This document shows, piece after piece, positions 56,535 to 64,000 of a DNA stretch of 64,000 nt. The translations under genes and the position numbers were made by a program. The notes beneath the pieces were generated by a model that saw only the letters and a program-made list of their open reading frames with translations, was not told the origin of the DNA and made no database searches. Source of the DNA: Corynebacterium appendicis CIP 107643 (GTDB lineage Bacteria; Actinomycetota; Actinomycetes; Mycobacteriales; Mycobacteriaceae). The stretch spans positions 930,001 to 994,000 of the forward strand of contig NZ_CP046976.1 in the NCBI RefSeq assembly GCF_030408415.1. Direction: 5' to 3'. Every line of letters starts with the position of its first letter. Within the stretch, counting starts at the first letter, position 1.

Positions 56535-57482
56535 ATGCACGTATATGTACTGGCAGAGCACACCGGCTCTGAACTGAGCCCGATCACCGGCGAGCTGATC
56601 ACCGCGGCACGGGGGCTGGGGGTGGTGTCGGCGGTGGTCGTCGGCAAGCCTGGCGATGCTGAAGCTCTTGCACCGCAGCTCGCGTCGCTGGGTGCTGCCC
56701 AGGTCATCGACGCGTCCGCCGAGGATTACGGCGAGCGCCTCATTCTTCCCGAGGTCGACGCGCTGCAGGCGCTGGGGGCTGCGAACCCGGCCCCGATCGT
56801 CATCGCCGCAACCGTGACCGGCAACGAGATCGCGGGCCGCCTCGCCGCGCGCCTGGGTTCGGGTGTGCTCACGAATGTCGTAGGCATCGAGGACAACCGC
56901 GCCGCCCACCACGAGATCTTCGGCGGCAGCTACACCACCACCGCGATCGCGGGCGGTGAGTGCCCGATCTACACCCTGCGCCCCGGCTCCGTGAAGGCCG
57001 AGCCGCAGGAAGCCGCGGGCGAGCTCGCTCCCATGCCGCTGCCCGCTGCCACCGAGCGCGACGTGCGCGTCGCGTCGTTCACCCCGAAGGTGCGCGCCGA
57101 CCGCCCCGAGCTCACCCAGGCCGCCACGGTCGTCTCCGGCGGCCGCGGCGTCGGGTCCGAGGACGGCTACAAGGAGTACGTGGAGCAGCTTGCCGACGTC
57201 CTGGACGCCGCCACCGGCTCCACCCGCGACATCGTCGACCTGGGTTGGGCTGAGCCCGAGACCCAGGTCGGTCAGACCGGCGCGACCGTGTCTCCGGACT
57301 TGTACATCGCGCTCGGCATCTCCGGTGCGATCCAGCACACCTCGGGCATGCAGACGTCCGGCACCATCGTCGCTGTCAACCAGGACCGCGACGAGCCGAT
57401 CTTCTCCATCGCCGACATCGGTGTTGTCGCCGACATCGAAGAATTCGTGCCCGAGCTGATCAAGGCACTCAAGAACCGGTGA
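56535..57482 (+). CDS. etfA: electron transfer flavoprotein subunit alpha
   Basis: This 315-residue subunit binds FAD through its C-terminal domain. The signature PDLYIALGISGAIQHTSGMQ is followed by IVAVNQDRDEPIFSIADIGV, both typical. ATG 56535 follows AAGGAGCCGATTACTG. Its TGA overlaps the next gene's GTG (GTGA), so the desulfurase is made from the same transcript. Confidence 0.94.
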   Translation: MHVYVLAEHTGSELSPITGELITAARGLGVVSAVVVGKPGDAEALAPQLASLGAAQVIDASAEDYGERLILPEVDALQALGAANPAPIVIAATVTGNEIAGRLAARLGSGVLTNVVGIEDNRAAHHEIFGGSYTTTAIAGGECPIYTLRPGSVKAEPQEAAGELAPMPLPAATERDVRVASFTPKVRADRPELTQAATVVSGGRGVGSEDGYKEYVEQLADVLDAATGSTRDIVDLGWAEPETQVGQTGATVSPDLYIALGISGAIQHTSGMQTSGTIVAVNQDRDEPIFSIADIGVVADIEEFVPELIKALKNR

Positions 57483-58624
57483 CGGTAAGCGCGCCCCGCT
57501 ATTTCGACCACGCGGCGACCACTCCAATGCGGCAGGTCGCCGTCGACACGTGGGCCGAGCATGCGCACCTGCTCAACCCCGGCGGGCAATACGCGTCTGG
57601 CCGTGCAGCGAATGCGGTGCTGGCCCAGGCGCGCGAGACCGTCGCGGAGATCCTCGGGGCTGATCCCGTCGAGGTGATCTTCACGGCCTCCGGCACAGAG
57701 GCGGACAATGTGGCGCTCCGGGGTTTTGCGGGTGAGCCGGGCGCGCGCGTTATCTCGACACCGATTGAGCACCCTGCGGTGCGCGAGACCGTCGCTAACC
57801 TGGGGAAGCGCGGTGCCACGGTCGCAATGCTGCCTGTCGGTGAAGACGGTGTCGTGGACATCACGGACGAGCTCGACGAGCCGGCGTCTGTGATGACGTG
57901 CATGTGGGCGAATAACGAGACCGGAGCGATCCAGCCGGTCGCCGAAATCGTCGCGCGGGCGAATGGTGTGGGCACGCCTGTTCACGTCGACGCGGTGCAG
58001 GTTGTCGGCCACCTCCCGGTGGATTTCCACGCGCTCGGCGCGACGACGCTCGCCGCCTCCGCCCACAAATTCGGCGGGCCGCGCGGGGCGGGAATCCTGC
58101 TCGCGAAGCGGTCGCCGGTGCCGACGCCCGTGTTGACGGGCGGGGGACAACAGCGAGGGATCCGGCCGGGCACAGTCGACGTCGCAACGGCAGCGGCGAC
58201 GGCGGCAGCGCTGAAAGAAGCGGCCGGCGAGATGGACGCGGAAGCGGCGCGGCTCACACAGCTTCGCGACGAGCTCGTCGACGGCATTCTCTCCACCATC
58301 CCCGACACCCGCGCGACGGTGCTCGGCAGGGAAGGCGTGGACGTCCTCCCGGGGCATGCGCACCTGCTGTTCCCGGGGGCGAACGGCGACGCGATGATCA
58401 TGCTGCTCGACAGCTTTGGCATCGAGGCGTCGACGGGGTCAGCGTGCAATAACGGCGTCAACCAGCGCAGCCACGTTCTCGAGGCGATGGGTCTGCCGGA
58501 CGATCATGTGGACGGCGCGCTCCGATTCACATTGGGACGGACGACGACGGATGAGGACGTGCAGTTCCTCCTCGGCAGGCTGCCGGAGGTGATTGGGAAG
58601 GCGCGGGACGTCGCAAAGCTGTAG
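57479..58624 (+). CDS. cysteine desulfurase (NifS/IscS family)
   Basis: This 381-residue PLP enzyme removes sulfur from cysteine. The PLP lysine is K197 in ASAHKFGGPRGAG. The persulfide cysteine is C323 in STGSACNNGVNQRS, the short-loop NifS type. GTG 57479 overlaps etfA. Placement next to etf genes and a few genes before mnmA, which needs sulfur for 2-thiouridine, suggests it supplies thiolation or Fe-S assembly. The exact paralogue name is not certain. Confidence 0.9.
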   Translation: MTVSAPRYFDHAATTPMRQVAVDTWAEHAHLLNPGGQYASGRAANAVLAQARETVAEILGADPVEVIFTASGTEADNVALRGFAGEPGARVISTPIEHPAVRETVANLGKRGATVAMLPVGEDGVVDITDELDEPASVMTCMWANNETGAIQPVAEIVARANGVGTPVHVDAVQVVGHLPVDFHALGATTLAASAHKFGGPRGAGILLAKRSPVPTPVLTGGGQQRGIRPGTVDVATAAATAAALKEAAGEMDAEAARLTQLRDELVDGILSTIPDTRATVLGREGVDVLPGHAHLLFPGANGDAMIMLLDSFGIEASTGSACNNGVNQRSHVLEAMGLPDDHVDGALRFTLGRTTTDEDVQFLLGRLPEVIGKARDVAKL

Positions 58625-58672
58625 GCGTGTCGGGTGTGGCGCGTGTGACTAATGTGAGTTACGGTGCGTACC

Positions 58673-59764
58673 ATGATTCGATCTTTGCGCCCTGCTGCTC
58701 TTTTCGCGTCCGCGGCCATCGCCTTCGGCGGCATCATGGCTGCCGGAACAGTCAACGCCGATAGCCGTGCCGACTGGGTCAACGGCGTCGACGTCTCCCA
58801 CCACCAGGACACCGGCGGCAACGCCATCGAGTGGAATTCGGTGCGCGACGACAACCACCGCTTCGCCATCATCAAGGCGACCGAAGGCACCGACTACACC
58901 GACGACGCGTACGCCAAGTTCGCGCAAGGCGCACTCGATGCCGGCATGACCGTCGGCGCGTACCACTACGCGCGCCCGGGCAACGACCCGGTGGCGCAGG
59001 CCGACAACTTCGCCAACGTGCTCAACACCGGCCCGGCGACGACCCTGCCGCCGGTGCTCGACCTCGAGGTCGACGAGGGCCTGAGCCCGGAGGAACTTCG
59101 TGACTGGACCCGCACCTTCCTCACCGAACTGGAGAACAAGACCGGCCGCCGCCCGATGGTCTACACCTACCGCTACTTCTGGCTCGAGCAGATGGGCAAC
59201 ACCGGCGAGTTCGCCGACTACCCGCTGTGGCTCGCCGCGTACCAGAACAAGGCGCCGGGGCCGGTCGGCGGCTGGGACACAGTCGATATCTGGCAGCGCT
59301 CGGAGTCGGGCCGTGTCGCGGGCATCAACACCCCGGTCGATTTGAACCTGTTCAACGGCAACCAGGGCCAGTGGGGCCGCTTCGTCGCCGGCGACCACAA
59401 CGCGACCGGCGGCCTGCTCGAGCAGTTCCAGGACAACGAGATCGAATCCGGCATCTCCGATTCGCTCGCGGTTCTCGAACAGTCGAACTCGGCGCTCGCC
59501 GCCGCGATCCTCGGCCTCGCGTCCGGCCTGCTCGCCCCGGAGCAGGTTGAAAGCGCCGCCCAGACCTTCGGCTTCGACGCGGGCGACGCGCACAACATCG
59601 CGGACACCGCACGCACTCAGGTGGAAAACGGCACACTGCCTATCGACGACCTCAACAACATGATGGTCGGCGACGACTACTCCGTCGGTGACCTGCTCAT
59701 CTTGCTGGACAACGCCGGTAAGCAAGGCGGAGACGCCGAGGCTGGCGCAGGCTCCAGCGAATAG
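58673..59764 (+). CDS. secreted GH25 lysozyme (Lys-type muramidase)
   Basis: This exported muramidase cleaves peptidoglycan. A signal peptide (RPAALFASAAIAFGGIMAAG, cut near VNA-D) leads into a GH25 domain with GVDVSHHQD and the catalytic DLEVDE segment (D130, E132, D134). A C-terminal extension of roughly 120 residues is rich in Ala/Leu/Gln and may bind the envelope; that is inference. ATG 58673 lies 7 nt after a weak TACGGT box. Confidence 0.88.
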   Translation: MIRSLRPAALFASAAIAFGGIMAAGTVNADSRADWVNGVDVSHHQDTGGNAIEWNSVRDDNHRFAIIKATEGTDYTDDAYAKFAQGALDAGMTVGAYHYARPGNDPVAQADNFANVLNTGPATTLPPVLDLEVDEGLSPEELRDWTRTFLTELENKTGRRPMVYTYRYFWLEQMGNTGEFADYPLWLAAYQNKAPGPVGGWDTVDIWQRSESGRVAGINTPVDLNLFNGNQGQWGRFVAGDHNATGGLLEQFQDNEIESGISDSLAVLEQSNSALAAAILGLASGLLAPEQVESAAQTFGFDAGDAHNIADTARTQVENGTLPIDDLNNMMVGDDYSVGDLLILLDNAGKQGGDAEAGAGSSE

Positions 59765-59767
59765 GAG

Positions 59768-60589
59768 TTACGAGTCCTGCTGGTCTGGCTCGTCCTCGCG
59801 GGGCGAGGCGGAGGCGGCCATATCACGGGCCCATGCATCGCCCTTGAAATGCGCGGGCACTCCGCCCCCTAGCAACCTCCGGGTCAGCTGGGGGGTGTCG
59901 CGTATTTCGGCCCGGGAGCCGAGCAGGATTATGTTGCCGTAGCGGCGCCCCTTGAGCATTGGCGGATCAGCGATCACCGCCAGGTGAGGGAAGACTTCCG
60001 CCATGCCGGCGAGCTCCTCGCGGGCCTCCTTCAAATCGCCGCGGGAGCCGCAGTTGGCGACGTACAGGCCGTCTGACGAGAGGGAATGAAGGCAGGAGCG
60101 GTAGAAGGGGAGCGTCGTCAAGCTGCGCGGCGTTATCGCTGACTCGAAGACGTCGCGGATGATCACATCGCGCGAGGCCTCCACGAAGCCGTCGGTGACC
60201 TCGCGCGCGTCGCCCACGCGGATCTTGACCAGCGGCGAGCGCGGGATGTCGAATTTCTCGCGCGCGAGCTGCGCCAAGTCCATATCCCACTCGACGACCG
60301 TGTTGCGTGAATGCGGCCAGACGTGCGCGAAATAGCGCGGCAGCGAGCATCCTGCGCCCCCGAGATGCGTCAGGCGGGGCTTCTCCCACGAACGCGTTTC
60401 TTCGACCGCCGCCGCGATCCAGCGCATGTACTCGAAGTCGAGCCGCTCCGGCTCTCCCGGCACAATGTGCGAGCTGGGCACGCCGTTGACAAGTAGGAGC
60501 ATCGACCCGTCCGGCTCGTGGATGATCTCCGCGATGCCGGTGTCGATCTCGTAGAGCTCGTTTTCGTCCTGTTTTCGTGACACGAGCAT
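59768..60589 (-). CDS. spermidine synthase-like protein
   Basis: This protein of about 273 residues has the aminopropyltransferase/SAM-methyltransferase fold without membrane domains. Visible motifs are [26 protein letters not shown] (nucleotide loop region), [14 protein letters not shown] and [17 protein letters not shown] acidic positions. Actinobacterial members are often orphan and polyamine synthesis is unproven. The start is ATG 60589, or GTG 60583 if the message is leaderless. It faces mnmA across 20 bp. Confidence 0.75.
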   Translation of the reverse strand: MLVSRKQDENELYEIDTGIAEIIHEPDGSMLLLVNGVPSSHIVPGEPERLDFEYMRWIAAAVEETRSWEKPRLTHLGGAGCSLPRYFAHVWPHSRNTVVEWDMDLAQLAREKFDIPRSPLVKIRVGDAREVTDGFVEASRDVIIRDVFESAITPRSLTTLPFYRSCLHSLSSDGLYVANCGSRGDLKEAREELAGMAEVFPHLAVIADPPMLKGRRYGNIILLGSRAEIRDTPQLTRRLLGGGVPAHFKGDAWARDMAASASPREDEPDQQDS

Positions 60590-60591
60590 GC

Positions 60592-60601
60592 AGGGTACAC
60601 T
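60592..60601. promoter_or_regulatory. overlapping divergent -10 boxes for the spermidine synthase-like gene and mnmA
   Basis: AGGGTACACT contains TACACT on the plus strand (60596-60601), 8 nt before GTG 60610 of mnmA. It also contains TACCCT on the minus strand (60597-60592), 8 nt before GTG 60583. The two boxes share a TA pair, so the two polymerases could not bind together. Both transcripts would be leaderless. Confidence 0.45.
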
Positions 60602-60609
60602 CACGCCAC

Positions 60610-61722
60610 GTGCGAGTACTGGCAGCAATGAGTGGTGGCGTCGATTCCTCCGTGGCGGCGGCGCGGCTTGTCGACGCCGGGCACGACGTCGTCGGCGTCC
60701 ACCTCGCCCTGAGCAAGGACGCGCAGCAGACCCGCGAATCCGCGCGAGGCTGCTGCTCGCTCGAGGATTCCGCCGACGCGCGCCGCGTGTGTGACAAGCT
60801 GGGCATCCCGTTCTACGTGTGGGATTTTTCCGACCGCTTCAAAGAAGACGTCATCGACGATTTCGTCGACAGCTATGCGCGCGGCGAGACCCCCAATCCG
60901 TGCTTGCGCTGCAACGAGAAGATCAAGTTCGCAGCCTTGCTCGAGCGGGCGGTCACGCTCGGCTTCGACGCGATCGCGACAGGGCACTACGCGCTTATCG
61001 ACGACGCCGGCAACCTCCGCCGCAGCACTGACGCGCAGAAAGATCAGTCCTATGTCCTCGGTGTGATGACCCGCGACGAGCTGGACCGCTGCATTTTCCC
61101 GGTCGGCGACACCGAAAAGCCGCAGATCCGCGAGGAAGCCGCGGCGCATGGTTTCTCCACTGCCTCCAAGCCGGACTCTTACGACATTTGCTTCATCCCG
61201 GACGGCAACACCCAAGCGTTCCTGGGCACGTCGATCGGCATGCGTCCCGGCATGATCGTCGACCAAGACGGCGAGGAGCTCAAGGAGCACGACGGCGCGT
61301 TCCAGTACACCATTGGGCAGCGCAAGGGCTTGAATATCCGCGTTCCCGCCGCCGATGGCCAGCCGCGCTATGTCACCGACATCGACGCCGCGACCGGCAC
61401 CGTGACCGTCGGCCCGCGGGCTGCCCTCGACGTGACCACGATTTACGCTGACCGTCTCAAGGTCCTGCACTCCGCGATGTCCGAAACCTCCGAGAGCGGA
61501 AAGCCCCTCTCCGCTCTCGTGCAGATCCGCGCCCACGGCGGCGTCGTCCCGTGCCGCGCCCACGTTGACCTGGATGCCGACACCATGACTTTGGCTCTCA
61601 CCGAACCGCTCTCCGGCGTCGCCCGCGGCCAGGCTGCCGTTCTCTACCTGCCGGACCCGGATGGGCAGGGCGATATCGTGCTGGGCTCCGGCACGATCTG
61701 CGGGACGGAGTCTGCTAGTTAG
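60610..61722 (+). CDS. mnmA: tRNA-specific 2-thiouridylase
   Basis: MnmA installs the sulfur of 2-thiouridine at the wobble position of tRNA Lys, Glu and Gln. This 370-residue protein has the PP-loop [14 protein letters not shown]. The catalytic cysteines are in [12 protein letters not shown] and [10 protein letters not shown]. The [14 protein letters not shown] substrate motif is also present. GTG 60610 is chosen from a -10 box 8 nt upstream. A cysteine desulfurase gene, a likely sulfur donor, lies 2 kb upstream. Confidence 0.94.
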   Translation: MRVLAAMSGGVDSSVAAARLVDAGHDVVGVHLALSKDAQQTRESARGCCSLEDSADARRVCDKLGIPFYVWDFSDRFKEDVIDDFVDSYARGETPNPCLRCNEKIKFAALLERAVTLGFDAIATGHYALIDDAGNLRRSTDAQKDQSYVLGVMTRDELDRCIFPVGDTEKPQIREEAAAHGFSTASKPDSYDICFIPDGNTQAFLGTSIGMRPGMIVDQDGEELKEHDGAFQYTIGQRKGLNIRVPAADGQPRYVTDIDAATGTVTVGPRAALDVTTIYADRLKVLHSAMSETSESGKPLSALVQIRAHGGVVPCRAHVDLDADTMTLALTEPLSGVARGQAAVLYLPDPDGQGDIVLGSGTICGTESAS

Positions 61723-61751
61723 TGAAAGGCAGTCACGGAGGAGTCGAGGCC

Positions 61752-62123
61752 CTAAGCGCTCAAAACGCAGCTCGCGATGAGCCGGTCGATTGCCCGGATA
61801 TCGATTCCCTTGGAGAGATTGATTTTGATGTGACCAGCTTTGGTCCACATTTCTAATTCGGCATTCCAGTCGAGCATCTTTCCTGCATTTTCAGTCGACC
61901 ACATTGTTACGTTCTTGAAGGGGATGGAGTACATCTCGACTTTCTTGCCCGACAGGCCTTGTGAATCTCTCACAATAAGCCGTTTGTTTGTGAAGATTGC
62001 CGAGTCACGTACTGTTTTGAACGCCTGAAGTGGTTGCTCGCCAGGGGCCATCAACTCATGTACATCGTTCGGAATCGGGCAGGGAGAAATGAATGTCCAC
62101 CCGGAGAATTGTTCAAGTGCCAT
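61752..62123 (-). CDS. PH-domain-like protein
   Basis: This 123-residue protein fits the bacterial PH (bPH_1/YvbH-like) fold, with LQAFKTVRDSAIFTNKRLIV, YSIPFKNVTMWSTEN and WTKAGHIKINLSKGIDIRAI segments. GC content is lower than in neighbouring genes, which hints at foreign origin. ATG 62123 is the preferred start, with another ATG at 62132. Its role is unknown; PH-like proteins often bind phosphate groups or partners. Confidence 0.7.
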   Translation of the reverse strand: MALEQFSGWTFISPCPIPNDVHELMAPGEQPLQAFKTVRDSAIFTNKRLIVRDSQGLSGKKVEMYSIPFKNVTMWSTENAGKMLDWNAELEMWTKAGHIKINLSKGIDIRAIDRLIASCVLSA

Positions 62124-62154
62124 GGGGAGCATATTAACCGGGCACCGTAATCTA

Positions 62155-62160
62155 TAGAAT
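62155..62160 (+). promoter_or_regulatory. -10 box of the MetE-like gene
   Basis: TAGAAT, within TATAGAAT, ends 7 nt before GTG 62168. There is no ribosome site, so the message is probably leaderless. The A/T-rich stretch may also serve the divergent PH-domain gene. Confidence 0.5.
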
Positions 62161-62167
62161 TTTTCGT

Positions 62168-63076
62168 GTGAATATGTCTCCGGTTTCGCGCCCCGAAATG
62201 ACAGCCTTCGGTCTCGGCCCGCTGCCCGGCACTGATCTGGTTCACGCCGCGGATGTGGTGCTGTCGGAGACCCCGACGCCTCACATCCCTCAGTTGCCCG
62301 CGCGCGGGGTCGGCTCTGATGCGGTCGGCCGCACTGCCGCGATATTGCCCCTGAGCCTCGATATCGGCCCCCGCTCGTGGCGGGTCACGCGCCGCCCGCA
62401 AATCGCCACCATGCGTGCCCGGGACCAATTTGAGCGCGACCTCGATCTGCTGGAGGAACTCTGGGCTGGCAAACTCGCGGCGGATGGAGCGATCAAGGTG
62501 CAGCTCGTCGGGCCGTGGACTCTCGCTACCCAGATCGAGATGGCTCACGGCCACCAGATGATCACCGATCGCGGCGCGACGCGGGATATCGCCGAAGCGC
62601 TGCTGCATGGGGTGGGGGAGCATAGGAGGGACGTCGAAAAGCGGTTCGGTGTGCGTACGCTGCTGCAACTTGACGAGCCGATGCTCGGGCGCGTCCGACG
62701 CGGTGCGGTCACAGGCGCGACCAACTATGAGGAGATTCCTGCGGTGCCGGACGAGCGCGTGATGGATGTGCTCGGGCAATTCGGCGAGTACCTGCTGCAC
62801 GCCCCGGAGCCGCTGTATGGGGCGGACTGGTTCACCGTCGACCTTGCAGGCGATGTAGACCTCGACGGGTTGGCCGGCGCGCTGGACCGCGGCGCGCGGA
62901 TCGCGGTGCCCGTGATGGAGCCGCGCGAGGTGTTCCGTATCTTCGACCGCCTGCAGATCGACCCGGCGTTGAGCCCGATCGACGTGTACGCGGAGCCGGG
63001 GCCGACGCTGCATGCGACCGCCGCGAACTACCGCGCGGCCACCGAGATGGCGGAAGCAGTCGCGATGGCGGACTAG
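62168..63076 (+). CDS. MetE-like (cobalamin-independent methionine synthase family) protein
   Basis: This 302-residue protein is related to the C-terminal half of MetE/UROD-fold enzymes: KVQLVGPWTLATQIEMAHGH, TLLQLDEPMLGRV, and a VDVYAEPGPTLHATAANY-like end. It is far shorter than MetE and lacks an evident zinc-cysteine motif, so methionine synthesis is doubtful. Homologues follow mnmA widely in Actinobacteria. GTG 62168 (leaderless) or ATG 62174 is the start. Confidence 0.75.
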   Translation: MNMSPVSRPEMTAFGLGPLPGTDLVHAADVVLSETPTPHIPQLPARGVGSDAVGRTAAILPLSLDIGPRSWRVTRRPQIATMRARDQFERDLDLLEELWAGKLAADGAIKVQLVGPWTLATQIEMAHGHQMITDRGATRDIAEALLHGVGEHRRDVEKRFGVRTLLQLDEPMLGRVRRGAVTGATNYEEIPAVPDERVMDVLGQFGEYLLHAPEPLYGADWFTVDLAGDVDLDGLAGALDRGARIAVPVMEPREVFRIFDRLQIDPALSPIDVYAEPGPTLHATAANYRAATEMAEAVAMAD

Positions 63077-63094
63077 GTCGTCATCCAAAAGTAT

Positions 63095-63100
63095 TAAAAT
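63095..63100 (+). promoter_or_regulatory. -10 box before the small membrane protein gene
   Basis: TAAAAT ends 6 nt before GTG 63107, and the 6 nt between are GGAGGC. This gives either a leaderless start or a very short leader. Confidence 0.4.
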
Positions 63101-63106
63101 GGAGGC

Positions 63107-63277
63107 GTGCGCGATGGCGAGCTGAAGGGGGAGACTAAGGAGCGGCATCTGGGGCTGTCTTTCGGCGCGGCAGTGGGACTCGCGATCTGCTTCGGCCTGC
63201 TTTTCGACGAGGTCGTGCCGGCCTCGCCAATTTCGTCGAACGCGAATATCCGCTGTAGCCGGCGCGTAGTCGGCTAG
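63107..63277 (+). CDS. small one-helix membrane protein
   Basis: This 56-residue frame starts at GTG 63107 directly after GGAGGC and ends at TAG 63275-63277. The charged N-terminus VRDGELKGETKERHLG is followed by one hydrophobic segment LSFGAAVGLAICFGLLF and a polar tail. It resembles small membrane proteins common in this position in Corynebacterium. The last bases overlap the convergent exonuclease gene. No function is known. Confidence 0.6.
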   Translation: MRDGELKGETKERHLGLSFGAAVGLAICFGLLFDEVVPASPISSNANIRCSRRVVG

Positions 63278-63960
63278 CTGATCATCGGCCAGCTGGTCGA
63301 GATGCCGGAGGTGTCGCGGCCGCGGGACTCGCAGTATTTGCGGAAGTCGGTCTGGATCTCGAAATGCTTGACGGCCTGGAATACCATGAGTTCGTCGAAC
63401 TCCTTAGCGGACAGCTCCGGCCAGACTTTGTTGACCTGCTTCCACGCGATGCGCGCGGCGGCCATGGCGTCGGACGTCGCCTCGTGGGCGTTTTCGAGGG
63501 GGACGCCGTAGAAATCAGACAGGGCACCAAGGTTGCGCTTGCCGCCCTTGCGGTAGCGGTCCATGGCGCGGTCGATGAGCAGCGGGTCGTACACCGGCCC
63601 GGTCACGGTGAAGTCGCCCGTGAGCGCGCGCAGCACCGTCAGGTCGTACGGTGCGTTGAAGACGATCAAGGTGAAGCCATCGTCCCACGCCTGCTTGATG
63701 GTCTCGACGGTCTCGCGCAGGACGTCGTCATGCGGGCGCCCCTCGGCGCGCGCCTTTTCCGTGGAGATGCCGTGGATCGCGGCTGCTTGCTCTGGGATCT
63801 CGACGCCGGGGTCGGCGAGGTGCTCAGTGGCGGTGACATCGCGGCCGTCGATACGCACGAGCGCCGAGGTCACGATGCGCGCCTTCCGCGGGTTCGCCGA
63901 CGTCGTCTCCAGGTCGAACGAGAGCATCCGCGAGGCGTCGAAAGTAGGCATGCGCTTCAT
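63274..63960 (-). CDS. DEDD-family 3'-5' exonuclease (DNA polymerase III epsilon-like)
   Basis: This 228-residue exonuclease has Exo I as FDLETTSANP (D and E metal ligands), Exo II as LIVFNAPYDLTVL, and Exo III as HEATSDAMAAARI, preserving the DEDDh pattern. It is a stand-alone proofreading-type or RNase T-like enzyme. The start is ATG 63960, with ATG 63951 possible. It ends overlapping the small membrane protein gene tail to tail. Confidence 0.9.
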   Translation of the reverse strand: MKRMPTFDASRMLSFDLETTSANPRKARIVTSALVRIDGRDVTATEHLADPGVEIPEQAAAIHGISTEKARAEGRPHDDVLRETVETIKQAWDDGFTLIVFNAPYDLTVLRALTGDFTVTGPVYDPLLIDRAMDRYRKGGKRNLGALSDFYGVPLENAHEATSDAMAAARIAWKQVNKVWPELSAKEFDELMVFQAVKHFEIQTDFRKYCESRGRDTSGISTSWPMIS

Positions 63961-64000
63961 TCTAATGAGCGGGCCGACGCCTTTTGCGCAATGTGCTTGA
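63961..64000. other. window edge, no gene assigned
   Basis: The final 40 bases lie upstream of the leftward exonuclease gene. They show no start or motif that could be assigned. Confidence 0.5.

Overview
The window is a high-GC actinobacterial chromosome segment that reads as a Corynebacterium. The gene order argS-lysA-hom-thrB, then rho-prfA-prmC-sua5-wecA-type transferase, atpI-like, atpBEFHAGDC, DUF2550 protein and nucS is the corynebacterial arrangement. GTG/TTG starts and probable leaderless promoters (a -10 hexamer 6-8 nt before the start codon) recur throughout. No rRNA, tRNA, CRISPR array or replication origin was seen.

Region 1 (1-12.7 kb) is an accessory, insertion-riddled segment. 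It opens with the remains of a heavy-metal module: a small membrane protein and a frameshifted HMA metallochaperone. An IS3 fragment cuts into the latter and is fused tail-to-tail to a second IS3 fragment. Next comes a nest of mobile elements that can be resolved from the sequence. An IS3 element (1125-8794) was split by an IS256-type element (IS256-B, 1779-8136, 8-bp target duplication). IS256-B was in turn hit near its 3' end by another IS256-type element (IS256-A copy 1, 1959-3381, 9-bp duplication) and near its 5' end by an IS21 element (5841-7989, 5-bp duplication). A further IS3 element (4512-5839, 3-bp duplication) sits at the tip of that IS21. Beyond the nest lie a cmtR-cadD cadmium-resistance operon with a likely leaderless, repeat-bearing promoter, and a degenerate gene whose 3' part resembles the end of Shedu-type (DUF4263) defence proteins. 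IS256-A copy 2 (10352-11774, 9-bp duplication) interrupts that gene.

Region 2 (12.7-22.3 kb) carries mostly leftward metabolic genes: a zinc alcohol dehydrogenase, an EamA exporter, a broken CPBP protease gene, a secreted alpha/beta-hydrolase, and the lactate-use operon lldP-lutA-lutB-lutC, whose permease gene is frameshifted.

Region 3 (22.4-28.2 kb) is the rightward argS-lysA-hom-thrB cluster for lysine and threonine synthesis, followed by a gene-tail relic, an unusual 14-bp tandem/inverted repeat and a strong terminator. Leftward gldA and an acyl-CoA ligase gene follow.

Region 4 (31.4-46.8 kb) is the conserved block for transcription termination (rho), translation termination (prfA, prmC), tRNA t6A synthesis (sua5), cell-wall lipid carrier glycosylation and the F1Fo ATP synthase operon. 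The operon has a leader containing a small ORF and a hairpin. DUF2550 and nucS (mismatch repair) genes follow.

Region 5 (46.8-64 kb) holds an HNH nuclease gene, glgB and glgE (alpha-glucan synthesis), an ABC ATPase, a Nudix hydrolase, a THUMP-like methyltransferase, etfBA with a cysteine desulfurase, a secreted GH25 lysozyme, a spermidine-synthase-like gene facing mnmA, a MetE-like protein, a small membrane protein and a DEDD exonuclease.
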